From Pseudomonadota bacterium (GTDB lineage Bacteria; Pseudomonadota; Alphaproteobacteria; Sphingomonadales; Sphingomonadaceae): a stretch of DNA of 8,073 nucleotides. Of the stretch, positions 1-7,986 are shown one piece after another. The notes below the pieces were generated by a model that was given only the letters and a program-made list of their open reading frames with translations, did not search any database and was not told the DNA's origin. The stretch's first letter is position 1; each line of letters starts with the position of its first letter. Both the position numbers and the translations under genes were made by a program. Location of the stretch: contig JAEXLC010000266.1 of the NCBI GenBank assembly GCA_023445495.1, forward strand, positions 1-8,073, written 5' to 3'.

Positions 1-54
1 TAACGGCCCGGGCCCCCGCCCGTCGCCGGGGAAAAGCTGAAGCAAGGGAAGGGT

Positions 55-2625
<2,571 letters not shown>

Positions 2626-2778
2626 GGACTCGGGCCCTAGATAAAAAGGGTTAACGGGGTGTTCGGCCCCTTGCTGCAAAACGCCGGAAAGACAGAATGG
2701 CCACAGAATTTTAGCACGGATACGCAACCAACTGGGTTCCGTGCGTTATAAAATAGATCAACGCCGAGTGAGATTGGA
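2626..2778. promoter_or_regulatory. Divergent intergenic region with an inverted repeat
   Basis: These 153 bases separate the kinase start (minus) from the first response regulator (plus), so promoters for both should lie here. Seen: GCACGGA (2714-2720) is repeated inverted as TCCGTGC (2738-2744) around a 17-base spacer, and an AT-rich TATAAAAT (2747-2754) follows about 25 bases before the regulator ATG. On the minus strand, GGAAC (2736-2740) is followed after 17 bases by CGTG (2715-2718). This loosely resembles the GGAAC-N16/17-CGTT pattern known for EcfG-type general-stress promoters, but the downstream half matches imperfectly. The exact promoter elements are uncertain. Confidence 0.35.
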
Positions 2779-3147
2779 ATGGCACGGATCATCATAGCGG
2801 ACGACGATGAGATCGTGGGCGAGATCGCCCGCGACGCGTTGATCGCGGCCGGGCATGGCGCCGGGCTGGTCAAGGACGGGGCCGAGGCGCTGCGGGTCAT
2901 CAAGGCACGCCGGCCCGATCTCGTCATCCTCGATTGCAACATGCCGGAGCTGTCGGGCGTTCTGCTCGTGCAGGAGCTGCGCAAGATGCAGGAATTCGCC
3001 GATCTGCCGGTGATGATGCTCACCGGCCGCCGTGGCGAGCGCGACGAGGAACTGGCGCGCTTCGCCGGTGCGAACGAATATCTGAAGAAGCCCTTCGATC
3101 CGGACGAGCTGGTCTTCCGGGTCGAGGAAATGCTGGCCAAGGCCTGA
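2779..3147 (+). CDS. Single-domain CheY-like response regulator (first of a pair)
   Basis: A 122-residue protein that is one complete receiver domain with no output domain. Seen: acidic cluster Asp8-Asp9-Asp10, phospho-acceptor Asp52 in VILDCNMP, switch residue Thr82 in MMLTG, and conserved Lys104-Pro105 in YLKKPF. The length matches a stand-alone receiver, and all residues needed for phosphorylation are present. The ATG at 2779 is preceded by only a weak ribosome binding site (GAGATTGGA), but the domain begins right at this start. It must act by protein-protein contact or as a phosphate shuttle or sink. The divergent hybrid kinase is the natural candidate donor. The next regulator begins 3 bases after its stop codon, so the two are almost certainly co-transcribed. 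Which process it controls cannot be read from the sequence. Confidence 0.93.
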   Translation: MARIIIADDDEIVGEIARDALIAAGHGAGLVKDGAEALRVIKARRPDLVILDCNMPELSGVLLVQELRKMQEFADLPVMMLTGRRGERDEELARFAGANEYLKKPFDPDELVFRVEEMLAKA

Positions 3148-3150
3148 GCC

Positions 3151-3540
3151 ATGGCGCGCATCATCTATGTCGAGGATGACGAGCTGGTCGGCGCCGTGGT
3201 CCAGCAGGTGCTGAGCGCGGCCGGCCATATCGTCGGGGTGATCAACCACGGCACGCTGGCGTTCGACACGATCGCGTTCAAGAAGCCCGATCTGGTGATC
3301 CTCGATCAGTCGCTGCCCGGCATGCAGGGCTCGGACATCCTCAAGGCGCTGCGCCGCCTGCCGGCGCTCTATCTCACCCCGATCCTGATGCTGTCCGCCA
3401 AGAACAGCGAGGCGGAGATCGACGCGGCGATGGGGGCGGGGGCGAACGACTATCTGGTCAAGCCCTTCCAGCCCGAGGAACTGGTCCAGCGCGTCGCCGA
3501 CGTGCTGCGCAACAACAGCTTCGCCAACCGGGTTTCCTGA
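3151..3540 (+). CDS. Single-domain CheY-like response regulator (second of a pair)
   Basis: A 129-residue stand-alone receiver domain. Seen: acidic residues Glu8-Asp9-Asp10, phospho-acceptor Asp52 in VILDQSLP, Ser82 at the switch position where its neighbour has Thr (a common substitution), and Lys104-Pro105 in YLVKPF. A short polar tail of about nine residues follows the last helix. Both proteins start with MARII and align without gaps. By eye about 51 of 120 positions are identical, which points to an old tandem duplication. The gene follows the first regulator after 3 bases, which suggests translational coupling. No DNA-binding domain is present. Likely role (inference): a phosphorelay intermediate or a regulator working by direct protein contact, probably with the divergent hybrid kinase. 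Confidence 0.93.
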   Translation: MARIIYVEDDELVGAVVQQVLSAAGHIVGVINHGTLAFDTIAFKKPDLVILDQSLPGMQGSDILKALRRLPALYLTPILMLSAKNSEAEIDAAMGAGANDYLVKPFQPEELVQRVADVLRNNSFANRVS

Positions 3541-3567
3541 AGCTGGAACGAAGCCGGCGCGCCGTCC

Positions 3568-3596
3568 CGTCATTCCCGCCTGGGGTTACGAGAATG
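3568..3596. repeat. Small palindrome between convergent genes
   Basis: The sequence starts CGTCATTCCCGC and contains CATTCCC (3571-3577) and GAGAATG (3590-3596). In minus-strand RNA these form a 7-pair stem with one G-U wobble around a 12-base loop. It lies between the ends of the second response regulator (plus) and the GAF gene (minus). No T-run follows it, so termination is uncertain. The CGTCATTC start resembles the CGTCATCC start of the palindromes near the right end of the window, so it may be a worn copy of the same repeat family (inference). Confidence 0.4.
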
Positions 3597-3609
3597 CGAG
3601 AATGGGCCC

Positions 3610-4125
3610 CTACGCCGCCAGCAGCTCCGCCGCGCGCGTGCCCAGCTCGCGCAGGCGCTTGCTCTGCTCGGGCAGCAGCTTCATCCGCGGATGCTGGTCG
3701 ATCGCGCAGAGCGCGCCCAGCGCCTCGCCCTCGGGGGTGAGCAGCGGCACGCCGACATAGAAGCGGATATGCGGTGAACCCAGCACCAGCGGGTTGCCCG
3801 CGAATCGCGGGTCGTGCGCCGCGTCGAACACGCACATCACGTCATGCGGATTGGCGATGGTGTGGCCGCAGAACGAGATGTCGCGCGGCGTCGAGCTCAG
3901 CTCGCCGCCATGGCAGGCCAGGATATGCTGGGTCTGCCGGTCGATCAGCGTCGCGATGCCCATGTCCGAGCCGAACAGCTCGGCGACTTCCTCGACGATC
4001 GCCTTGAGTTCGGGCGAAGCGGGCTTGCCGGTCAGGCCGAGCTTGTCGACCGACGCCTGGCGCTGCTTCTCGCCGCGCAGCAAGGGGGCGAGCGCATGGA
4101 AGATCGGCTTGAGTTTAGGAACCAT
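3610..4125 (-). CDS. Free-standing GAF-domain protein
   Basis: A 171-residue soluble protein that is essentially one GAF domain (about residues 38-168) behind a short basic N-terminal stretch. Seen: the family pattern SFCGHTI (84-90), DAAHDPRF (101-108), HIRFYVGVPL (119-128) and GALCAID (137-143). These are typical of GAF domains related to those at the N-terminus of sensor kinases and diguanylate cyclases. There is no catalytic or DNA-binding domain. GAF domains bind small ligands or chromophores, or mediate dimerisation; which applies here is not visible. Cys86 and Cys99 could be redox- or ligand-related, but that is speculation. No strong ribosome binding site precedes the ATG at 4123-4125. 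It lies downstream of the toxin gene on the same strand after 70 bases, and convergent with the response regulators. It may be a sensor accessory to the nearby kinase, but position is the only support. Confidence 0.85.
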   Translation of the reverse strand: MVPKLKPIFHALAPLLRGEKQRQASVDKLGLTGKPASPELKAIVEEVAELFGSDMGIATLIDRQTQHILACHGGELSSTPRDISFCGHTIANPHDVMCVFDAAHDPRFAGNPLVLGSPHIRFYVGVPLLTPEGEALGALCAIDQHPRMKLLPEQSKRLRELGTRAAELLAA

Positions 4126-4162
4126 GCCGCGACTGTTGCCGTAAATTGTCTAACCACAAGTG

Positions 4163-4182
4163 AAGGCCGCAATACGGGCCTT
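4163..4182. other. Hairpin between toxin and GAF genes
   Basis: AAGGCC (4163-4168) and GGCCTT (4177-4182) form a perfect 6-pair stem with an 8-base loop. On the plus strand two further T residues follow, giving a run of four T. On the minus strand, the direction of the flanking genes, no T-run follows. It is therefore a weak candidate terminator for the toxin gene, or simply a structured spacer. Confidence 0.25.
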
Positions 4183-4195
4183 TTCGTAACGCAGA

Positions 4196-4693
4196 TTACG
4201 CACGGACGAACAGGTTCTTGAGCCAGAGCGGACCAGTTCGTGCCGCGTCGCGCCAGTCGCCCTCGTCCTCGGCCGTATCGGGCGTATAGCCGCGCGGGTC
4301 GAACAGCTTTACCCGCATACCCTTGAAGGCAGCGGCGTTGCGAGTCACCAGCGTCAGTCCGTGCTCCAGCGCGGTTGCGGCGAACAGCGCGTCGCGCGTG
4401 TCGCCCAGGGCAAGCTGCCCGCGCCGCCGCGCCACCGCCGCGTCGAGCGGCAGCACATGCCCCTCGAACGCCGGGAGCAGCTGCTCGTCGATCCAGCCGC
4501 GCAGCACCGCGCCCGCCGCCTTGTCGCGCCGCGCGGCCTCGGCGGCGCTGGTCTCCAGCTCGACCAGACTGATCGCCGAGAGGAAAAGCCGCTCGCGCGC
4601 GACGCCGGAGGCCCAGGCGGTCAGCCCCGCCTCGGCGGTGCCGGTGCGCGCCTTGCGCAGCTCGTATACGATCGGGGTGTCGAGCAGGAACAT
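4196..4693 (-). CDS. vapC: PIN-domain toxin, VapC-like
   Basis: A 165-residue PIN-domain protein, the likely ribonuclease toxin of a type II toxin-antitoxin pair. VapC-type PIN domains bind Mg/Mn through acidic residues and cleave RNA. Seen: N-terminal MFLLDT with Asp5, ISLVELE with Glu45, Asp101 in RDALFAATAL, and the hallmark ATALEHGLTLVTRN (about 106-119) followed by AAF. The acidic centre appears intact. About 30 residues after LFDPRGY form a polar C-terminal tail beyond the usual PIN end. The ATG at 4691-4693 shares one base with the antitoxin stop codon (TGATG); a GTG one codon earlier (4694-4696) is also possible. This overlap implies coupled translation. RNA target unknown. Confidence 0.92.
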   Translation of the reverse strand: MFLLDTPIVYELRKARTGTAEAGLTAWASGVARERLFLSAISLVELETSAAEAARRDKAAGAVLRGWIDEQLLPAFEGHVLPLDAAVARRRGQLALGDTRDALFAATALEHGLTLVTRNAAAFKGMRVKLFDPRGYTPDTAEDEGDWRDAARTGPLWLKNLFVRA

Positions 4694-4917
4694 CACCAGC
4701 GCCCCGGCGGCGCCAGCTCGGCATCGGGGCTGCCGGCGGGCAAGGCGAGCAGGTCGACGATGCTCTCGCGCTGCCCGCTCAATTGCCGGAACTGGTCGAT
4801 GCTCATCAGCACATGGGTCGGCCGCCCGCGATCGGTGACGAACACCGGCTCGCCGCGCGCGAGTCGCTTGGCGGCGCTCACGTCCTGGTTGAACTCGCGG
4901 CTGGTGATGACCTTCAT
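4693..4917 (-). CDS. vapB: Antitoxin of the Phd/YefM family
   Basis: A 74-residue antitoxin lying directly upstream of the PIN toxin, its partner by position. Seen: an N-terminal Phd/YefM-like DNA-binding fold (MKVITSREFNQDVSAAKRLA, then PVFVTDRGRPTHVLMS), typical of prevent-host-death antitoxins. A C-terminal part of about 25 residues (from about SIVDLLALP) would wrap the toxin. The length is usual for the family. Its stop codon overlaps the toxin start, as expected for a coupled operon with the antitoxin made first. Family knowledge says such antitoxins repress their own promoter, more strongly in complex with toxin; a candidate operator lies just upstream. The symbol is given by analogy to VapBC pairs. 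The antitoxin fold is Phd/YefM rather than the AbrB-type of classical VapB, so 'phd-like' would be equally fair. Confidence 0.9.
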   Translation of the reverse strand: MKVITSREFNQDVSAAKRLARGEPVFVTDRGRPTHVLMSIDQFRQLSGQRESIVDLLALPAGSPDAELAPPGRW

Positions 4918-4920
4918 TTG

Positions 4921-4936
4921 GTGCCTATGTGCCTAG
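4921..4936 (-). promoter_or_regulatory. Tandem 8-base repeat before the antitoxin (possible operator)
   Basis: GTGCCTAT and GTGCCTAG sit head to tail, three bases upstream of the antitoxin start codon. On the coding (minus) strand they read as two AGGCAC units covering the ribosome-binding position. Further upstream, TAGGTACGTTACTA (4955-4968) is an imperfect palindrome matching at 10 of 14 positions. Either could be bound by the antitoxin for autorepression, which is known for the family; binding here is inference. Confidence 0.35.
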
Positions 4937-5080
4937 ATTGTCCGCGTTGTCATGTAGGTACGTTACTACTGTGTGGACGACATGCAACAGAAACATCCCG
5001 GCCGCCGGAAAAATCAGGGGGGTGGCGAAGTTTGCAGTTGCGCCCGGCCCCTGCCGCGCGCTCCTTCACGCCAAGCGACA

Positions 5081-5119
5081 GGCGCACAAGCGCCACGCGA
5101 GAGGATGCGTGGGGGAAGG
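5081..5119 (+). promoter_or_regulatory. Antiporter ribosome binding site with overlapping leader hairpins
   Basis: GGGGGAAGG (5111-5119) is a strong ribosome binding site five bases before the ATG at 5125. It fixes the antiporter start and rules out the long in-frame upstream reading. Just upstream, GGCGC/GCGCC (5081-5085 and 5090-5094) forms a hairpin with an ACAA loop. An alternative hairpin CCACGC/GCGTGG (5093-5098 and 5107-5112) touches the first bases of the binding site. The two share bases 5093-5094 and cannot both form in full. I recognise no known riboswitch here. Confidence 0.45.
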
Positions 5120-5124
5120 TTAGA

Positions 5125-6498
5125 ATGCTCGATCTGTTGAATGGCGCCTGGCATGCGTTGACCGATGTGCTCAGTCCGCACGGCCCCGCGGTGAACGCGG
5201 CGAAAAGCTATGCGCCCGGCGATTTCAGTATCCATTTCTTCCTGCAGCTGGCGATCATCATCCTCGCCTGCCGTGTCGTCGGCTGGGCCGGCCAGAAGTT
5301 CCTCAAGCAGCCCCAGGTCGTCGGCGAGATGATCGCCGGCGTGATCCTCGGCCCGTCGCTGTTCGGCCTGTTCTTCCCCGATCTCCAGCTCGCGATCTTC
5401 CCCAAGGAAACGCGCAACGTGCTCTATACCGGCGCGCAGCTCGGCGTCGGCCTCTACATGTTCATGGTCGGCCTCACGCTGAACCTCGATCACTTCAAGT
5501 CGAAGGCGAAGAGCGCCGCCGGCGTCTCGGCTGCCGGCATCGTTGCGCCGTTCCTGCTCGCCGCGCTGATCACGCCGTTCCTGCTGACCGTGCCGGGGCT
5601 GTTCACCCCGGGGATCAGCCAGTCGAACGCGACTTTGTTCATGGGCGCCTGCATCGCGCTCACCGCCTTCCCGATGCTTGCCCGCATCATCAATGAGCGC
5701 GGCCTCGCCAACTCCTCGCTCGGCACGCTGTCGCTGACGGCCGGCGCGTTCGACGACGCCGCCTCCTGGTGCGTGCTCGCCGTGGTGCTCGCCACCTTCG
5801 GCGCGGGTGCCGGTGTCGCCGTCCTCGCGATCGGTGGCGCGATCCTCTACACCGCCTTCATGCTGCTCTGGGGCCGCAAGCTGCTCGCCCCGCTCGGCCG
5901 CATCGTCGAGGAAAAGGGCGAGATGAGCACCGCGATGCTCGCCGTCACGATGATGCTGTTCTGCGCCTCGGCCTTCGTCATGGACGCGATCGGCATCCAC
6001 GCGATCTTCGGCGGCTTCCTGATGGGCGTGTGCATGCCGCGCGGCCTGTTCGTTGAGGAGCTCAAGAAGAAGGTCGAGCCGCTCGCCGTCGTCCTGCTGC
6101 TGCCGATGTTCTTCACCTATTCGGGCCTCAACACCCGGATGGACATGGTCAACTCGGTCGAGCTGCTGCTGATCGCGCTGGGCATCCTGGCGGTGTCGAT
6201 CCTCGCCAAGTTCGGTGCCTGCTATGCCGCCGCCCGCGTCGCCGGCGAGGACAATCGCACCGCGCTCGGCATCGGCGCGCTGATGAACTCGCGCGGCCTG
6301 ATGGAGCTCATCATCATCAACATCGGCCTGCAGAAGGGCATTATCGGGCCGACCCTGTTCTCGATGCTGGTGCTGATGGCGATCGTCACCACCGTGATGG
6401 CCACCCCCCTGTTCGAAGCGGTCTATGGCCGCAAGGCACGCGAGAGCGGCGAGCTCGAATCGCTCGAGCCCAAGCCCAACCTGGCCGCTGCTGCCTGA
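5125..6498 (+). CDS. CPA2-family cation/proton antiporter, CHX/Kha1-like
   Basis: A 457-residue inner-membrane protein expected to exchange K+ or Na+ for H+. Seen: about 11-13 hydrophobic segments from about residue 35 to 430; the family entry motif QPQVVGEMIAGVILGPS (62-78); FMVGLTLNLD (113-122); ALTAFPMLARII (178-189); the ion-binding pair Asp210-Asp211 in GAFDDAASW; and NSRGLMELIIINIG (388-401). The last three resemble the signatures of plant CHX and fungal Kha1 proteins as well as bacterial relatives. The protein ends soon after the last helix with a short polar, alanine-rich tail. There is no TrkA-N/RCK nucleotide-binding domain as in KefB/KefC, so NAD(H) or glutathione gating is not expected. 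The start is chosen by the strong ribosome binding site at 5111-5119. A terminator follows at 6513. The transported ion cannot be decided from sequence. Confidence 0.93.
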   Translation: MLDLLNGAWHALTDVLSPHGPAVNAAKSYAPGDFSIHFFLQLAIIILACRVVGWAGQKFLKQPQVVGEMIAGVILGPSLFGLFFPDLQLAIFPKETRNVLYTGAQLGVGLYMFMVGLTLNLDHFKSKAKSAAGVSAAGIVAPFLLAALITPFLLTVPGLFTPGISQSNATLFMGACIALTAFPMLARIINERGLANSSLGTLSLTAGAFDDAASWCVLAVVLATFGAGAGVAVLAIGGAILYTAFMLLWGRKLLAPLGRIVEEKGEMSTAMLAVTMMLFCASAFVMDAIGIHAIFGGFLMGVCMPRGLFVEELKKKVEPLAVVLLLPMFFTYSGLNTRMDMVNSVELLLIALGILAVSILAKFGACYAAARVAGEDNRTALGIGALMNSRGLMELIIINIGLQKGIIGPTLFSMLVLMAIVTTVMATPLFEAVYGRKARESGELESLEPKPNLAAAA

Positions 6499-6512
6499 AG
6501 AGGTCCTCCTCC

Positions 6513-6549
6513 ACCCGCCCCGTTCTATAAAGGAGGGGCGGGTTCTTTT
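6513..6549 (+). terminator. Intrinsic terminator after the antiporter gene
   Basis: ACCCGCCCC (6513-6521) pairs perfectly with GGGGCGGGT (6535-6543) across a 13-base loop and is followed by TTCTTTT, a standard Rho-independent layout. It begins 15 bases after the antiporter stop codon and ends before the porin ribosome binding site. It should therefore reduce read-through into the porin gene. CCTCCT (6505-6510) could instead pair with AGGAGG (6531-6536), which would compete with the stem. Confidence 0.8.
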
Positions 6550-6562
6550 CGAGGAAAGCAGA

Positions 6563-7771
6563 ATGAAGAAAGCGCTGGTTTGCGCTATGGGATTGCTCGT
6601 CGCCGGCACGGCGCGGGCGCAGGAAGTGAAGTTCACGCCCAACCTGGATGTCCGGCTGCGCTGGGAGCATTTCGAGCAGGACGGCATGCCCGAAGACGCC
6701 GATGCGGTGACGCTGCGCGTCCGTCCGGGCGTGGCGGCGAGCTGGCGGAACTGGACCGCGCTGGTCGATGTCGATGCCGTGGTCGCGCTGACCCGCAGCT
6801 ATAATGACGGGTTCAACGGCAAGACCCGCTATCCGCTGATCCCCGATGCCGAAAATCTCGAGCTCAACCGCGCCCAGCTCCGCTATGCCGGCAAGGACGG
6901 GCTCGCGATCACCGCCGGGCGCCAGCGCCTCAACTTCGCCGACGATCGCTTTGTCGGCAACGCGCCGTGGCGGCAGAGCGAGCGGACCTATGACTCGGTC
7001 CGCTTCCAGTACGGCAAGCCGCTGGGGCTGAGCACCGACGTGGCCTATAGCTGGAGCGTCCGCACCACCGACGGCCGCCAGGGCCGCGGCTCCCGGCCGC
7101 AGGCGATCGGCGGCGACAATGTCTTCGCGCTGGTAAACTATGGCACCAAGGTCGGCACGCTCAGCGGCTTCGCCTATCTGGTCGACCAGGACGAAGCCGC
7201 GGTGCAGGGCTTCCGTCTGTCGACCCAGACCTATGGCGTGCGCTTCAGCGGCAGCCGGCCGCTCGGCAAGGATGTGTCGCTCGGCTATGCAGCCAGCTGG
7301 GCGCGGCAGAGCAATTACCACCGCAATCCCAATCGCTACGCTGCCGATTACTGGATGGGTGAGGTCAAGCTCATGGCCGGCGGGCTCACCGTGATTGCCG
7401 GCCATGAAGTGCTCGGCGCCTACAAGGGCGTGGCGCTCACCAGCGTCCAGACCCCGCTCGCGCCATTGTTCAAGTTCAACGGCTGGGCCGGCAAGTTCGG
7501 CACCAACCCGCCGAACGGCCTGCGCGACCTCTATGGCAATGTCGGCTATGCCTGGAAGAAGGTCGGCCCGCTCGATGCGATCAATGTCGGCGCGATCTAT
7601 CACCGTTTCCACAGCGACCGGCTCGACCTGCAATATGGCGACGAGTTCGATTTCATCGCCGGCGTGAAGCACGGCCGCTACGCGCTCTCCGCCCGTTATG
7701 GCCGCTACAAGGCGAAGCAGTTCGCCACGGATACCGACAAGCTCTTCATCCAGCTGGATTGGGCGCTCTGA
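6563..7771 (+). CDS. Outer-membrane beta-barrel porin, alginate-export family type
   Basis: A 402-residue exported protein. Seen: a signal peptide (MKKALVCAMGLLVAGTARA, cut likely before Gln20) and then alternating hydrophobic/polar strands rich in Tyr, Trp, Gly and Arg, as in a beta-barrel. The central motif GRQRLNFADDRFVGNAPWRQ, followed by SERTYDSVRF, is what I recognise from alginate-export (AlgE-like) family proteins common in sphingomonads and other proteobacteria. The start ATG at 6563 has a good ribosome binding site (GAGGAAAG, 6551-6558); the longer in-frame reading would destroy the signal peptide. The protein ends in LDWAL, with Leu rather than the usual C-terminal Phe of outer-membrane barrels. 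No alginate synthesis genes are nearby, so the substrate is probably a general anionic or sugar-like solute rather than alginate specifically (inference). The co-directional antiporter upstream is cut off by a terminator. Confidence 0.88.
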   Translation: MKKALVCAMGLLVAGTARAQEVKFTPNLDVRLRWEHFEQDGMPEDADAVTLRVRPGVAASWRNWTALVDVDAVVALTRSYNDGFNGKTRYPLIPDAENLELNRAQLRYAGKDGLAITAGRQRLNFADDRFVGNAPWRQSERTYDSVRFQYGKPLGLSTDVAYSWSVRTTDGRQGRGSRPQAIGGDNVFALVNYGTKVGTLSGFAYLVDQDEAAVQGFRLSTQTYGVRFSGSRPLGKDVSLGYAASWARQSNYHRNPNRYAADYWMGEVKLMAGGLTVIAGHEVLGAYKGVALTSVQTPLAPLFKFNGWAGKFGTNPPNGLRDLYGNVGYAWKKVGPLDAINVGAIYHRFHSDRLDLQYGDEFDFIAGVKHGRYALSARYGRYKAKQFATDTDKLFIQLDWAL

Positions 7772-7780
7772 CCCCATTCT

Positions 7781-7898
7781 CCCTCTCCCCTTGTGGGTGC
7801 ATCGGGCCGGTCATGCCCCCAGCATGACCTAAGCAGCGCGGGGCGCTGCTTACCCGATGCAGGAGGGAGCCGACGAAGTCGGCGGAAGGGTGAGGGGG
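7781..7898. repeat. Composite intergenic palindromic repeat
   Basis: CCCTCTCCCCTT (7781-7792) pairs with AAGGGTGAGGGGG (7886-7898) as an outer stem with one bulged T and one wobble. Enclosed are the three-way-junction element at 7798-7861 and a hairpin GCCGAC-GAA-GTCGGC (7869-7883, six perfect pairs). There is no reading frame with protein-like content. The layout suggests a dispersed non-coding repeat, possibly an older repeat carrying a second one inserted in it. I cannot name the family with confidence. Confidence 0.6.
7798..7861. repeat. 64-base element with perfect three-way-junction fold
   Basis: TGCATCGGG (7798-7806) and CCCGATGCA (7853-7861) are perfect 9-base terminal inverted repeats. 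Between them stand two perfect hairpins: GGTCATGC/GCATGACC (7809-7816 and 7822-7829, 5-base loop) and TAAGCAGCGC/GCGCTGCTTA (7830-7839 and 7843-7852, 3-base loop). Only two bases (7807-7808) in the junction are unpaired. All 27 base pairs are Watson-Crick, so the element folds as a Y on either strand. Confidence 0.75.
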
Positions 7899-7916
7899 CG
7901 TGAGCCCCTTTCACCC
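7888..7916 (+). terminator. Terminator-like hairpin downstream of the porin gene
   Basis: GGGTGA (7888-7893) pairs with TCACCC (7911-7916), and inside it GGGGC (7895-7899) pairs with GCCCC (7904-7908) around a GTGA loop; G7894 faces two T. The inner GGGGC/GCCCC hairpin is followed by TTT, so it could act as a short intrinsic terminator, but it is 117 bases past the porin stop. It competes for bases with the outer stem of the composite repeat. Confidence 0.4.
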
Positions 7917-7927
7917 CGCGCCACAAT

Positions 7928-7955
7928 CGTCATCCCGGCGAAAGCCGGGATCTCA
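7928..7955. repeat. Short palindromic repeat with GAAA loop
   Basis: After CGTC, ATCCCGGC (7932-7939) and GCCGGGAT (7944-7951) form a perfect 8-pair hairpin closed by a GAAA tetraloop, followed by CTCA. The CGTCATCC start is shared with the larger inverted repeat at 7987-8069, so both seem to belong to one dispersed extragenic palindrome family. Such units are frequent between sphingomonad genes as I recall them. Confidence 0.65.
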
Positions 7956-7986
7956 TGCGCTCAGGGGACTGCGCCGCCCCCATAGC

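Noticed and set aside
2626..2727. 34-residue N-terminal extension of the kinase
   Set aside because: The extension lies in the AT-richer promoter region; the ATG at 2625 puts the first membrane helix near the N-terminus as usual.
2758..3573. Minus-strand frame opposite both response regulators
   Set aside because: Composition is of the antisense type, and it covers two intact receiver genes on the plus strand.
4783..5124. N-terminal extension of the antiporter frame
   Set aside because: It would overlap the antitoxin gene, has no family resemblance, and is bypassed by the strong ribosome binding site immediately before 5125.
4918..5124. Known riboswitch before the antiporter
   Set aside because: I found only short GC hairpins and none of the conserved core sequences of riboswitch classes I know.
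5014..6687. Long minus-strand frame opposite the antiporter gene
   Set aside because: Rich in Glu, His, Gln and Arg with no membrane segments or known motifs; the plus strand encodes a complete antiporter with conserved motifs and a good ribosome binding site.
6386..7777. Long minus-strand frame opposite the porin gene
   Set aside because: No known domain; an antisense shadow of a gene with a clear signal peptide and family motif.
7798..7861. tRNA or tRNA-like gene
   Set aside because: The fold has three stems without the anticodon or T-loop sequences, and the stem lengths do not match a tRNA cloverleaf.
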